Source of the DNA: Halolamina salifodinae
GTDB taxonomy: Archaea; Halobacteriota; Halobacteria; Halobacteriales; Haloferacaceae
Length of the DNA: 64,000 nt
Direction of reading: 5' to 3'
NCBI RefSeq assembly: GCF_017874235.1
Contig: NZ_JAGGLC010000002.1
Span: forward strand, 372,001-436,000
Shown here: piece after piece, positions 1-8,924 of the stretch
Numbering within the stretch: the first letter of the stretch is position 1
Layout: each line of letters opens with the position of its first letter
Notes under the pieces: generated by a model
The model's input: the letters and a program-made list of their open reading frames with translations, nothing else
The model's database searches: none
Told to the model about the DNA's origin: nothing
Made by a program: the position numbers and the translations under genes

Positions 1-241
1 AGATGGCGCCGGCGGTGATGGGGCCCACGATGGGCGCACCGCCCGCGATGCTCGAGAAATGGTGTCCGAGTAACACTGGTTTCTTGGACGGGACGTACTC
101 CTGGCCGTCTTCGTACTTGTGGGCCGGCGTGTCACGTTCGTCGTCGAGATCGACGAACTGCGAGAGGTATTTCGAGTAACCGACGTACCCCACGGAGAAC
201 GTGATAAACACCGCCGCCACGATCCAGATGATTTGTGTCAT
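1..241 (-). CDS. cstA: Carbon starvation protein CstA, N-terminal part
   Basis: Partial: the gene runs off the left edge and only about 80 N-terminal residues are present. The protein starts with a hydrophobic segment (IIWIVAAVFITFSVGYVGY), then an acidic stretch, then the hallmark HHFSSIAGGAPIVGP of the CstA peptide/pyruvate transporter family. The family is a polytopic inner-membrane carrier induced on carbon limitation. The ATG is set by the start of the hydrophobic helix. A CstA homologue at the edge of a peptide-catabolism region is suggestive, but the two may be unrelated. Confidence 0.9.
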   Translation of the reverse strand, partial: MTQIIWIVAAVFITFSVGYVGYSKYLSQFVDLDDERDTPAHKYEDGQEYVPSKKPVLLGHHFSSIAGGAPIVGPITAGAI

Positions 242-321
242 TCTGTAACGTACCTTCGTGATAGAGATTGTCGTGGGTCACTTAACTATTGGGGGTTTGA
301 ATCACCCGAAGGGATCGGAAA

Positions 322-1314
322 TCAATCGCCAGCGGAGCCGGCGACGAACGTCGGTGCCTCGACGTCTGTATCGACGGCGAGTTCGTCGGCGACCTCGCCG
401 AGCAGATCACCTTTCACCTCCCGGGTACGCGTCTCGATCTCCGCCAGCAGCGGCGCATCGAGCGACTCACGGACCTGATCGAGACGTTCGGCCTCCGTCT
501 CGATTCGATCCCGGAGGTAGCGCGCCCCGCGACCGTTCTCCTCGTCGTCCGGCGCCGGGGTGAGTTTGTTCGCCACCAACCCTCGGACGGGGAGTCCCTG
601 CTCGGCCATGTCGCCGATGGCGCGGTCGGTCTCGTTGACCGATAGCTGGTCGGGGTTCAACACGAGGAAGAACGCGGCGTCGTTGCGCAGGGCGCCGCCC
701 GCGAACTCGAAGAACTCCTTGCGCTCCTGCAGGCGCGCGAGCACGGGGTCGCCGTCCATCACGCGCCGTGGCTCGTTGTTGCCGATAGCGGCCTTCTCGA
801 ACAGGTCGATGCTCTGCCGGCGCTTGTGCATCAGCCGGTCGACCCAGTCCTCGAGGAACTCAGGGAGGCCGAGCAGTCGGAGCGTCGACCCCGTGGGCGC
901 GGTGTCGAACACCACCCGGTCGTAGGGATCGCTCTGCTTCATTACCTCGACGAAGCGGTCGAACAGCGCCGACTCGTAGGCGCCGGGGGTCTGATGGGCC
1001 ATCTCCAACTGCTTGTTGATCTCGTTGACCATCGCGGCCGACACCTGATCCGAGAGGCGGTTCCGGATGTCGTCGAGGTGGGCCGTCACCTCGTCCTCGG
1101 GGTCGATCTCCAGCGCGTCGAGGCCGTCGACGCCGTCGACGGGTTCGGGCACGTCGCCGAACTGCTGGTCGAACACGTCCGAGACGGAGTGGGCCGGGTC
1201 CGTCGAGACCACCAGTGTGTCAACGCCCGCTTCCGCGCACTTGCGGGCGTACGCACACGAGACGGTGGTCTTGCCGACGCCGCCCTTCCCGCCGAAGAAG
1301 ACGAACGGCTCCAT
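322..1314 (-). CDS. ArsA/Get3-family ATPase
   Basis: Soluble P-loop ATPase of the ArsA/TRC40 (Get3) family, about 330 aa, the usual length for a single-domain archaeal member. It has the deviant Walker A GGKGGVGKTT at residues 8-17, the switch-like STDPAHS next to it, and the conserved DTAPTGSTLRLL near residue 140. Family roles are arsenite-pump energising (ArsA) or tail-anchored protein targeting (Get3). With no arsB or arsenic genes nearby, a Get3-like chaperone role is as likely as metalloid export. The start ATG overlaps the stop of the upstream small gene (ATGA), so the two are translated together. The reading frame is open for a further ~240 codons upstream, but that stretch overlaps the divergent CobW gene and is not part of this protein. 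Confidence 0.88.
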   Translation of the reverse strand: MEPFVFFGGKGGVGKTTVSCAYARKCAEAGVDTLVVSTDPAHSVSDVFDQQFGDVPEPVDGVDGLDALEIDPEDEVTAHLDDIRNRLSDQVSAAMVNEINKQLEMAHQTPGAYESALFDRFVEVMKQSDPYDRVVFDTAPTGSTLRLLGLPEFLEDWVDRLMHKRRQSIDLFEKAAIGNNEPRRVMDGDPVLARLQERKEFFEFAGGALRNDAAFFLVLNPDQLSVNETDRAIGDMAEQGLPVRGLVANKLTPAPDDEENGRGARYLRDRIETEAERLDQVRESLDAPLLAEIETRTREVKGDLLGEVADELAVDTDVEAPTFVAGSAGD

Positions 1315-1610
1315 CAGAAGTGGTACTGCTGGCCCTTGCGTTCGATCATGCTGTTCCGGTCCCAGAGCCGGCGCTCCCACGCCTCGAACTCGTCCTCGAT
1401 GTACGGCAGAATCTCGGCGGTGTAGTACGACACCGGCGAGGGGATGCCGAAGGCGTCGGGGAAGCAGGCGAGCATGAACGCGTCCTCCAGGTCCTCGGCT
1501 TCCTTCTCGATTTTCTCGTAGGCGGGGTGGCTGATCATGCCGTGGTAGAGCCCCCGAACCCACTCGTCGACGATATCCAGATAGCGCTCGATCCGTTCGG
1601 GGAGATCCAT
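1314..1610 (-). CDS. Conserved haloarchaeal small protein upstream of ArsA ATPase
   Basis: About 98 aa starting MDLPERIERY. It is acidic, rich in Trp/Tyr (DEWVRGLYHGM, PYIEDEFEAWERRLWDRN), and has no membrane segment or Cys motif. I do not recognise a named family. It is probably a helical soluble protein. It is translationally coupled to the ArsA-like ATPase (ATGA overlap), which suggests a dedicated partner or substrate adaptor. The ATG at 1608-1610 is preferred over an in-frame upstream Met because the upstream residues are Arg/Pro-rich and non-acidic, unlike haloarchaeal protein. Confidence 0.7.
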   Translation of the reverse strand: MDLPERIERYLDIVDEWVRGLYHGMISHPAYEKIEKEAEDLEDAFMLACFPDAFGIPSPVSYYTAEILPYIEDEFEAWERRLWDRNSMIERKGQQYHF

Positions 1611-1699
1611 CTCTCGGGGTGGTAGACCTTCTCGCGTTAAAAGCTGTCGTGGCCGCGGCGTCCGAGGGGTTGATAGGCGGCTGGCACGGAGTGACACAC

Positions 1700-2956
1700 A
1701 TGAGCGAACGCATCCCGGTCACGGTGCTCTCGGGGAGCCTCGGCGCCGGGAAGACCACGCTGCTGAACCACCTGCTCGCGGGCGCGGGCGACCGCGACAT
1801 CGCCGTGCTCGTCAACGACATGGGCGACGTGAACGTCGACGCGGAGTTGGTCGCTGAGGGCTCGGAGACCGACGTGGCCGGCGACGTCGAGGAGCTATCG
1901 AACGGCTGTATCTGCTGTGAGCTACAGGACGACCTCGAGAGCGCAGTAGTCCGCCTCGCGCGCGAGTACGCGTTCGACCATCTCGTCGTCGAGTCCTCGG
2001 GCATCTCCGAACCGGCACCGGTCGCGCGCCTGTTCACCGCGGAGTCCCGCGCCGCCGCGCGCTACCGCGTGAACGGCCTCGTGACGGTCGTCGACGCCCG
2101 CTTGCTGGTGGACACGTTCGGCGGCGACGGCACGCCGGCACGGGTCGCCGCCGAAGAGGACGACCGCCCGCTCTCGGACCTGCTGGTCGAACAGATCGAG
2201 GTGTCGAACGCCGTCGTGCTCAACAAGGCCGACCTCTGTACCGACGCGGAGTTGGACGAGGCCGAGGCGCTGGTTCGCGCGCTTCAGCCGAGTGCTGAGA
2301 CAGTCCGCACCCAGTTCTCCGAGGTCGATCCCGCGTGGCTGCTCGACGTGGAGCGCTTCGAAGAGACCGAAGTGAGCGACCTCCCGGGCTGGAAGCGCGC
2401 GCTGGCGGATGGTGAGGACGAAGGGGCAGGACACGGTCACGGCCACGGCGACGAACACGGCCACGCCGACCACCACGGCCACCGCCACCCGGACGAGGTG
2501 TACGGCGTCTCCTCGTTCACGTATCGCCAGCGCCGGCCGTTCCACCCCGAGCGCGTCGCCGACGTACTCCGGAACCTCCCTGAGGGCGTGATTCGCTCCA
2601 AGGGAACCCTCCGGATCGCGGGCAACGACTTCCGACAGACCGTCGGCCAGGCAGGTCCCTCCGTGCGAGTGGAGGCCCGCGGGCCGTGGATCGATTCGCT
2701 CCCGGAGGTCGAACAGAATCTCTACCGCTCGAACCGGCCCAACCTCGAGTGGAACGAAGAGCACGGTGACCGCCGGACGGAGTACGTCGTAATCGGGACG
2801 GAGTTCGACGAAGACCTACTTCGCGAACGGCTCGACGACGCGCTGGTCACCGACGAGGAGTGGGCACGCGTCGAGGACCTTCCGGCAGGGCCGTTCCCGA
2901 CGGAGAATCAGGGCGAAACCGCGCTCCGGGAGCCGACGCCGGCGCCGGCCGAGTAA
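1700..2956 (+). CDS. CobW/COG0523 metallochaperone GTPase
   Basis: G3E-family GTPase, about 418 aa, that delivers metal (usually Zn, sometimes Co) to client proteins. The P-loop GSLGAGKTT is at residues 12-20. The metal-binding CICC motif (GCICCELQDD) is near residues 70-73 and the guanine-specificity NKAD is near 180. A His-rich metal-buffering stretch, with repeated HGHG-type pairs, spans about residues 244-264. The CobW C-terminal domain follows. Start chosen at 1700 (MSERIPVTVLSG), which puts the P-loop at the usual distance from the N-terminus. An earlier in-frame ATG adds 27 non-acidic residues. It is divergent from the ArsA pair and could share its promoter region. No Zur box was recognised. 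Confidence 0.88.
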   Translation: MSERIPVTVLSGSLGAGKTTLLNHLLAGAGDRDIAVLVNDMGDVNVDAELVAEGSETDVAGDVEELSNGCICCELQDDLESAVVRLAREYAFDHLVVESSGISEPAPVARLFTAESRAAARYRVNGLVTVVDARLLVDTFGGDGTPARVAAEEDDRPLSDLLVEQIEVSNAVVLNKADLCTDAELDEAEALVRALQPSAETVRTQFSEVDPAWLLDVERFEETEVSDLPGWKRALADGEDEGAGHGHGHGDEHGHADHHGHRHPDEVYGVSSFTYRQRRPFHPERVADVLRNLPEGVIRSKGTLRIAGNDFRQTVGQAGPSVRVEARGPWIDSLPEVEQNLYRSNRPNLEWNEEHGDRRTEYVVIGTEFDEDLLRERLDDALVTDEEWARVEDLPAGPFPTENQGETALREPTPAPAE

Positions 2957-2985
2957 CAGGGGCCGAGGGTGGAGTCGGACGGGTG

Positions 2986-3228
2986 TCAGCAGGCACAGCC
3001 GTCCGCATGGGAGCGCTCGAAACGCATCGACGTCCCGCAGTCGGGACAGACGGGCGTCCCCTCGTCGTCGCGGTCCAGGCCCTCCGCCTCGACGTCGACA
3101 TTACGGACCCTGACATTGCAGTCGTCACACCAGTACGCACCCGTCGATTTGGTCCCGGTCTCGGCTGTCTCGTCGCTCCGGTTCGACTCGCGGGTCAGCG
3201 CGCGCTCTATCGTGCTAACTATACCCAT
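2986..3228 (-). CDS. Small zinc-ribbon protein
   Basis: About 80 aa, starting MGIVSTIERAL. Two Cys pairs (CDDC near residue 34 and CPDC near 61) form a classic zinc-ribbon spacing. The C-terminus ends in a third Cys pair (DGCAC). Such small ribbons are abundant in haloarchaea and many affect regulation or motility, but no specific role can be assigned. It converges on the CobW gene with about 30 bases between, which may be chance or may reflect shared zinc physiology. Confidence 0.72.
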   Translation of the reverse strand: MGIVSTIERALTRESNRSDETAETGTKSTGAYWCDDCNVRVRNVDVEAEGLDRDDEGTPVCPDCGTSMRFERSHADGCAC

Positions 3229-3308
3229 GATTGTTGGTTTCGGCTCGACTGACTTAGCTCTCCCGGCGGCGACCAATAGCTAAGTGCCCTCGTCCCGGGC
3301 TATCGGGT

Positions 3309-3539
3309 ATGAGCGATGATCGCGGCGCGACGGGCCAGGAGGGGTTCGAGGCGGCGGCGGAGCACGAATCGGGTCACCCGCTGGTGGTCCACGGCCTCAA
3401 CGCCATCCTGTCGACGGTGTTCGCACTGACCATCGTTGGCGGCCTCAACTACGTCGGCAGCATGGCGTTCACCCCGGTGAACGTCGCCACCGTGGCCGTC
3501 GTCATCTTCACCGCCGCCTACCTGATGACCCTGCGATAA
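3309..3539 (+). CDS. Small two-helix membrane protein
   Basis: 76 aa. A hydrophilic N-terminus (residues 1-25) precedes two predicted membrane helices at roughly 30-48 and 56-74, joined by a short loop (NYVGSMAFTPVN). This layout is typical of small conserved haloarchaeal membrane proteins of unknown function. It is followed after 31 bases by the D-2-hydroxyacid dehydrogenase on the same strand, possibly co-transcribed. Confidence 0.65.
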   Translation: MSDDRGATGQEGFEAAAEHESGHPLVVHGLNAILSTVFALTIVGGLNYVGSMAFTPVNVATVAVVIFTAAYLMTLR

Positions 3540-3570
3540 ACTGTTGGGACCCGCCGCCGAACGCCGTCGC

Positions 3571-4497
3571 ATGGTTCGAGCAATCGGGATTCACGACTCC
3601 GTCGCCGCGCTGTTCCCGCCGACTGTACTCGCTGAGCGGCTGACCGACATCGACGCCACGACCCGCGTCGTCGGCACCGATGAAGTAGATGACGTCGACG
3701 CGCTGGTGACCTTCGAGTACGACGAGGCGTTCCTCGACGCCGGCCTCGACTGGATCCACTCCGTACAGGCCGGTATCGACCGGTTCCCGCTCGACAAACT
3801 CGAGGCCCGAGGGATCAGCCTGACCAACAGCACCGGGACCCACGGCGACAGCGTCGGCGAGACTGTCGCCGGGATGATGCTCTCTTTCGCCCGGCGCCTG
3901 CACCAGTACCGCAGCCAGCAGGAGCGCACGAAGTGGGCGTGGGCCGAGTGGGACGCACCGTTCACCCTGTCGGGGTGTTCGCTCTGTGTGGTCGGTCTGG
4001 GGACGCTCGGCCGCGGTATCGCCGCCCGCGCCGACGCGTTGGGGATGCACGTGACTGGGGTCAAGCGCACGCCGACGCCCGTCGATCACGTCGAGACAGT
4101 TCATCCGAGTTCAGAGCTCCACGAGGCGATTTCCGACGCAAAATTTGTCGCGCTGGCGGTGCCACTGACCGACGAGACGGAGGGTCTGATCGGCGCCGAG
4201 GAACTGGCGGCGATGCGGGACGACGCCGTTCTCGTGAACGTCGCGCGCGGCGCCGTCGTCGACCAGCCGGCGCTGGTCGACGCGCTCCAGACCGACAGTC
4301 TCGCGGGTGCCGCACTGGACGTGTTCGAAACCGAGCCGCTGCCCGAGCCATCGCCGCTCTGGGAGATGGACGAGGTGATCGTGACGCCCCATGCCGCGGC
4401 GGCGACGCGGGACTACCCCGACCGGATGGCGGCGCTGGTCCGGGAGAACGTCCGCCGGATCGACGCCGGCGAGCGACTGGCGAACCACGTGGTCTGA
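3571..4497 (+). CDS. D-2-hydroxyacid dehydrogenase (NAD-dependent)
   Basis: About 308 aa. Member of the D-isomer-specific 2-hydroxyacid dehydrogenase family, which interconverts 2-keto acids and D-2-hydroxyacids using NAD(P). The Rossmann motif GLGTLGRGIAAR lies near residues 142-153. The catalytic triad is visible: Arg in NVARGAVVD, Glu in DVFETEPLP, His in VTPHAAAAT. Start chosen at 3571 (MVRAIGIHDS), which gives the usual N-terminal beta strand. A Met nine codons earlier is possible. Substrate cannot be read from sequence. Candidates are glyoxylate/hydroxypyruvate or a bulkier keto acid. Confidence 0.86.
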   Translation: MVRAIGIHDSVAALFPPTVLAERLTDIDATTRVVGTDEVDDVDALVTFEYDEAFLDAGLDWIHSVQAGIDRFPLDKLEARGISLTNSTGTHGDSVGETVAGMMLSFARRLHQYRSQQERTKWAWAEWDAPFTLSGCSLCVVGLGTLGRGIAARADALGMHVTGVKRTPTPVDHVETVHPSSELHEAISDAKFVALAVPLTDETEGLIGAEELAAMRDDAVLVNVARGAVVDQPALVDALQTDSLAGAALDVFETEPLPEPSPLWEMDEVIVTPHAAAATRDYPDRMAALVRENVRRIDAGERLANHVV

Positions 4498-4544
4498 CTC
4501 CGGCCACCGGAAGCGACACAAACCCTCGTCCCCATCTCTCGTTT

Positions 4545-4838
4545 ATGGTTGGACTCGGCAGCACCGCACAGAAGCTCCAGACCGTCGCCGAACAGGCGGA
4601 GAAGGTGTACAAGCGGCTGAACAAGCTCCGGGACGAGGTCGAACAGACCCAGGAGACCGTCGAGGCGACCCAGGAGCGCGTCGGCACCATCGAGGAAGAA
4701 CTGGGCGAGCAGCGCGCGGTGCTCGACGCCATCGCCGAGGAGCACGACATCGACGTCGAAGCCGTCGCCGCCGAGGTCCACATCAGCGAAGCTGAGGCCG
4801 AGGACGACGCTGACGACGCCGCGGCTGGCGACGACTGA
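4545..4838 (+). CDS. Haloarchaeal coiled-coil protein (DUF5798-like)
   Basis: 97 aa. An N-terminal helix (GLGSTAQKLQTVAEQAEKVY) runs into a coiled coil of heptad-like E/Q/L-rich sequence (residues ~25-65). After it come HDIDVEAVAAEVH and a very acidic tail. It matches my memory of the haloarchaeal DUF5798 family. No biochemical role is known to me. A TATA-like tttat sits right before the ATG, so the message would need an upstream start. Confidence 0.7.
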   Translation: MVGLGSTAQKLQTVAEQAEKVYKRLNKLRDEVEQTQETVEATQERVGTIEEELGEQRAVLDAIAEEHDIDVEAVAAEVHISEAEAEDDADDAAAGDD

Positions 4839-4906
4839 GCGTCCGAGACATCGGCCCGTTCCTCGGAGATGGTAAGCTACACAAACGCCAGCCCCCACCT
4901 TCGGGT

Positions 4907-5887
4907 ATGACGACGTATCGGGAGCCCCTCGACTCGGTGCTCGAAACCATCGGCGAGACGCCGCTGGTACGAGTCCACGACAGCCCCGACGAGGTCCCCG
5001 TCTACGCCAAACTGGAGTCGTTCAACCCCGGCGCCAGCATCAAGGATCGAATCGGGAAGTACATGCTCGAAGGGATGCTCGAACGCGGGGATGTCGCCCC
5101 CGGCGGCACCATTATCGAACCCACCGCGGGCAACACCGGTATCGGCATCGCCGTCGCCGCGGGCCAGTTGGATCTGGACGCCGTCTTCGTCGTGCCCGAG
5201 CGCTTCTCCGTCGAGAAGCAGACGCTGATGCGCGCGCTCGGCGCCGACGTGATCAACACGCCCAGCGAGGACGGGATGGGTCGCGCCATCGAGCGCGCCC
5301 ACGAACTCGCGGACGAACTCGACAACGCCGCAGTTCCTCAGCAGTTCTCGAACCCCCTCAACGCGGAGGCCCACTACGAGACGACGGGCCCGGAGATCTA
5401 CGACGCCCTCGACGGCGAAGTCGGCGCCCTCGTCGCTGGCTGTGGCACCGCGGGCACCCTGATGGGGATGGCCCGCTACGGCCGCGAGCAGCACGAGGAC
5501 ACCCACGTCGTCGCCGTCGAGCCGGAGGGCTCGCTCTACGGCACCCTGCTCGGCCAGGAGCGCGAGGAGGGCGAGTACAAGACCGAGGGGATCGGCACCC
5601 ACGACACCAGTACCAACGAGCTATTCGACCCGGAACTGGTGGATACGGTTCACGCCGTCCCGGATCAGGACTCCCACGCTGAGGTCCAGCGACTGGCGGC
5701 CGAGGAGGGTCACCTCGTGGCCTCCAGCGCCGGCGCGAACGCGGTGGCGGCCAAGAAGGTGGCCCAGCGTATCGCCGATGGCGAGGTCGACGCGCCCTAC
5801 GACGCGGTGGTGACCGTGTTCCCCGACTCGAGTGAGCGGTACCTCTCCAAGGGGATCTATGGGGAGTACGAAGAGTGGGAGGGGTAA
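4907..5887 (+). CDS. cysK: PLP-dependent cysteine synthase family enzyme
   Basis: 326 aa fold-type II PLP enzyme. The Schiff-base Lys is K46 in NPGASIKDR. The substrate loop EPTAGNTGIGIA near residue 67 and the phosphate-cup GCGTAGTLMG near 178 fit O-acetylserine sulfhydrylase (CysK/CysM). The domain ends after the catalytic fold, with no CBS domains, so it is not a full-length cystathionine beta-synthase. Likely reaction: O-acetyl- or O-phospho-serine plus sulfide to cysteine. A beta-synthase acting on homocysteine is the main alternative. It stands alone, with a 323-base gap after it. Confidence 0.85.
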   Translation: MTTYREPLDSVLETIGETPLVRVHDSPDEVPVYAKLESFNPGASIKDRIGKYMLEGMLERGDVAPGGTIIEPTAGNTGIGIAVAAGQLDLDAVFVVPERFSVEKQTLMRALGADVINTPSEDGMGRAIERAHELADELDNAAVPQQFSNPLNAEAHYETTGPEIYDALDGEVGALVAGCGTAGTLMGMARYGREQHEDTHVVAVEPEGSLYGTLLGQEREEGEYKTEGIGTHDTSTNELFDPELVDTVHAVPDQDSHAEVQRLAAEEGHLVASSAGANAVAAKKVAQRIADGEVDAPYDAVVTVFPDSSERYLSKGIYGEYEEWEG

Positions 5888-6210
5888 TCAGTCGCGGCAC
5901 ACGACTCACCGTCGACGCCATGTCGACGGGCCGGAGCGCCAACAGTATGCCGTCTACTCTCGCACAATCCGTGGTAGCGCTGCCCATCGGTGCGCGCTCG
6001 TACAGGCGGGTCCGAAATCGACGTTGGGGTTCGTAACGCCGGCCCGGTCGCCACCCACGAACGTGGATAGCTCCGGCGAGGCGCGCCGACGATTCGACAG
6101 TGATTCGCACAGAAATCCGTCGATTCGCCGGCGAACACGTCAGATCATGGAGCGAACCCTTCCGGGAAGCGATGGGCTTAACCCCCGCTCACAGAGAGTG
6201 GCGCACAACG
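5888..6210 (+). promoter_or_regulatory. Intergenic region with promoter of the BMP transporter operon
   Basis: 323 bases with no credible gene: the open frames here are short and Arg-rich. Just before the transporter, a TATA-like GGGCTTAACC at about 6174-6183 lies about 30 bases upstream of the ATG at 6211, which fits a leaderless haloarchaeal promoter. I saw no clear operator or riboswitch. Confidence 0.45.
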
Positions 6211-7296
6211 ATGCGTGACCAGATCGATCGGCGGACGTTCATCGGGGGCGCGACCGGCGCAACGCTGGCCGGACTGACTGGCTGTCTCGGCGGCGGCGGC
6301 GGCTCGGAGGCCCCAGCCCATGTCGGGATGGTGTACTCCCTCGGTGGACTGGGGGACGAGGCGTTCAACGACATGACTCACGCCGGGATCCAGCGCGCCG
6401 AGGAGGAACTGGGTATCGCCTACGACAACACCGAACCCGAGGGCCAGAGCGAGTTCAGCACGTTCCAGCAGCAGTTCGCCAGTTCGACGGACCCCGACTA
6501 CGACCTGGTGACCTGTATCGGGTTCTCCCAACTGAGCGCGCTGCAGGAGAACGCCTCGGAGTACCCCGAGCAGGACTTCATGCTGATCGACTCCGAACTG
6601 GACGCCGACAACGTTGCGTCCTACCGGTTCCGCGAGCACGAGGGCTCGTTCCAAGTCGGCCATCTCGCCGGTCTGCTGTCGACCCGTGAGTTCAGCCACG
6701 AGGGCAGCTACAGCGGCACCGAGAAGACGTTCTCCACCGACCCCGAGGCGAAGACGGTCGGCTTCGTCGGCGGCAAGGAGAACCCCCTCATCAAGAAGTT
6801 CGAGGCCGGCTTCATCGCCGGCGTCCACCACGCCGACTCGGAGATCGAGGTCCGCTCGGCGTACGCCGGCTCCTGGAACGATCCGGGCCGCGGGCAGGAG
6901 ATCGCCAGTTCGATGTACGACGCCGGCGCCGACATCGTCTACCACGCCGCGGGCGCCACCGGCAGCGGCGTGTTCAGCGCGGCCGGCGAGCGCGGCCGCC
7001 TCGCCATCGGCGTCGACAGCGACCAGTCGCTGAGCAGCGACGCCAGCCACACCATCGTCGCGAGCATGGTCAAACACGCCGACACCGCCGTGTTCAACGC
7101 GACGAAGGACGTCGTCAACGACGAGTTCCAGGGCGGCTCCACGGTCATGCTCGGCCTCGAGGACGGCGGCGTCGAGGCCGTCATCGGCACCGACTACGAG
7201 GGCGAGATCCCACAGGACGTGCTCGACGCACTCGAGTCCTCGCGGGAGGAGATCCAGAACGGCGAGATCGACGTCCCGACCGAGCCCGAGAACTGA
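6211..7296 (+). CDS. BMP-family ABC transporter substrate-binding lipoprotein
   Basis: 361 aa secreted lipoprotein. A twin-arginine signal (DRRTFIGG, residues 6-13) and a lipobox (AGLTGC, Cys25) indicate Tat export and lipid anchoring. A Gly-rich linker follows, then the basic-membrane-protein (BMP/PnrA/Med) fold that binds nucleosides or similar (VGMVYSLGGLGDEAFND, FVGGKENPLIKKFEAGF, GVDSDQS). It is the first gene of a four-gene importer ending at 11316. An upstream Met at 6100 was rejected because it would bury the Tat signal. Confidence 0.9.
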   Translation: MRDQIDRRTFIGGATGATLAGLTGCLGGGGGSEAPAHVGMVYSLGGLGDEAFNDMTHAGIQRAEEELGIAYDNTEPEGQSEFSTFQQQFASSTDPDYDLVTCIGFSQLSALQENASEYPEQDFMLIDSELDADNVASYRFREHEGSFQVGHLAGLLSTREFSHEGSYSGTEKTFSTDPEAKTVGFVGGKENPLIKKFEAGFIAGVHHADSEIEVRSAYAGSWNDPGRGQEIASSMYDAGADIVYHAAGATGSGVFSAAGERGRLAIGVDSDQSLSSDASHTIVASMVKHADTAVFNATKDVVNDEFQGGSTVMLGLEDGGVEAVIGTDYEGEIPQDVLDALESSREEIQNGEIDVPTEPEN

Positions 7297-7361
7297 GCCA
7301 CCAGCCTGTCTCCCCGGCGTCGCCGGGTGAACCACCCTCCACCCCCCACTCTCACAACCAG

Positions 7362-8924
7362 ATGAGCGCCCCAGCGGTCGATCTCAGACAGATCACCAAA
7401 CAGTTCCCGGGCGTCCTCGCGAACGACGAGGTCGACCTCACCGTCGAACGCGGGAGCGTCCACGCCCTCCTCGGCGAGAACGGAGCCGGCAAAACGACGC
7501 TGATGAACGTCCTCTACGGGCTCTACCGGCCCACCGGCGGCACCGTCGTCATCGACGGCGAGCCGCGGACGTTCGACTCCCCCCGGGACGCTATCGACGC
7601 CGGTATCGGCATGATCCACCAGCACTTCATGCTCGTGGAGCCGATGACCGTGACCCAAAACATCGTCCTCGGCAACGAGCCCCAGAAGTGGGGCGGCCTC
7701 GCGGTCGACCGCGAGCGTGCCCGCGAGGCGGTTGCCGAACTCGCGGATCGCTACGGCTTCGACGTCGACCCCACGGCGACGGTCGAGGATCTCTCGGTCG
7801 GCGAACAGCAGCGTATCGAGATCCTGAAGGCGCTCTACCGGGGCGCCGACGTGCTGATCCTCGACGAGCCGACAGCCGTCCTCACCCCCCAGGAGGTCGA
7901 GGAGCTGTTCGGCGTGTTCGACGAACTCACCGAGGCCGGCAAGACGATCATCTTCATCAGCCACAAGCTGAGCGAGGTGACCACCGCCGCCGACGCGGTC
8001 ACCGTGTTGCGCGACGGGAAGGATGTCGGCACCGTCGACGCCGACAGCGTGACCGACACCGAACTCGCGGAGCTGATGGTCGGCCGCGAGGTGCTGTTCG
8101 ATACCGACAAACCGCCCGTCGAACTCGGCGACATCGGTCTCGCCACGCGTGACCTGGTCGTTGAGGACGACCGTGGCGTCCGCGCCGTCGACGGCGTCGA
8201 CCTCCAGGTCGCCGAGGGCGAAGTGTTCGGCATCGCCGGCGTCGACGGCAACGGCCAGTCCGAACTGGTCGACGCGCTCACGGGCATGGCCACGCCCGCG
8301 GCCGGGCAGGTCTTCCTCGGGAACGAGGACGTGACCCACGCCCCGCGACGCCAGCGCATCGACGACGGCATGGCGTACGTGCCGGAGGATCGGCAGGCCC
8401 GCGGGCTAGTGATGTCCTACGATCTGACTGAGAACGGCCTGCTCGGCAGTCAGCGCGACCCGCAGTTCGCCTCGTCGGGGCGCATCCGGTGGGACGACGC
8501 CGAGACCCACGCCGACGACATCATCGAGGAGTACGACGTGCGCCCGGCCGACGCCGACGCGGCCGCCCACTCGCTGTCGGGCGGGAACCAGCAGAAGTTC
8601 ATCGTCGGGCGGGAGTTCGCCCGCGATCCCGACGCCGTCGTCGCCTCTCACCCGACACGCGGCGTCGACGTGGGGAGCGTGGAGTTCATCCACGACCAAC
8701 TGCTGGGCCTGCGCGAGGAGGGGACCGCGGTGCTGCTGGTCTCCTCGAAACTCGACGAGGTGCGCGGGCTCTCGGACCGACTCGGCGTGATGCACGACGG
8801 CGAACTCGTCGACGTGGTTGACCCCGAGGAAATCACCGAGGAGGAGTTAGGACTGCTGATGGCCGGCGAGCGGCCGCCGGACGTGCCGAAAGCGACCCGC
8901 CGTGTCGGGGGTGAGGCGCAGTGA
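7362..8924 (+). CDS. ABC transporter ATP-binding protein (two ATPase domains)
   Basis: 520 aa with two fused ABC domains, the layout of sugar/nucleoside importers (RbsA, YufO/NupO). Domain 1 has Walker A GENGAGKTT (residues 38-46), signature LSVGEQQRIEILK and Walker B VLILDEPTAVL. Domain 2 has a degenerate Walker A GVDGNGQSE, signature LSGGNQQKF, and AVVASHPTRGVDVG where the Walker B Glu is replaced by His. So only the first site is a normal ATPase, as usual in this class. It overlaps the next gene by 4 bases (GTGA). Confidence 0.93.
   Translation: MSAPAVDLRQITKQFPGVLANDEVDLTVERGSVHALLGENGAGKTTLMNVLYGLYRPTGGTVVIDGEPRTFDSPRDAIDAGIGMIHQHFMLVEPMTVTQNIVLGNEPQKWGGLAVDRERAREAVAELADRYGFDVDPTATVEDLSVGEQQRIEILKALYRGADVLILDEPTAVLTPQEVEELFGVFDELTEAGKTIIFISHKLSEVTTAADAVTVLRDGKDVGTVDADSVTDTELAELMVGREVLFDTDKPPVELGDIGLATRDLVVEDDRGVRAVDGVDLQVAEGEVFGIAGVDGNGQSELVDALTGMATPAAGQVFLGNEDVTHAPRRQRIDDGMAYVPEDRQARGLVMSYDLTENGLLGSQRDPQFASSGRIRWDDAETHADDIIEEYDVRPADADAAAHSLSGGNQQKFIVGREFARDPDAVVASHPTRGVDVGSVEFIHDQLLGLREEGTAVLLVSSKLDEVRGLSDRLGVMHDGELVDVVDPEEITEEELGLLMAGERPPDVPKATRRVGGEAQ

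Noticed and set aside
1315-2037. N-terminal extension of the ArsA-like ATPase
   Set aside because: It would overlap the coupled small gene and the CobW gene, and its residues are Ser/Thr/Arg-rich and not acidic. The P-loop needs to be close to the N-terminus.
4907-5887. Cystathionine beta-synthase
   Set aside because: No CBS regulatory domain or heme-type N-terminus; length and motifs fit CysK/CysM better, though beta-synthase activity cannot be excluded.
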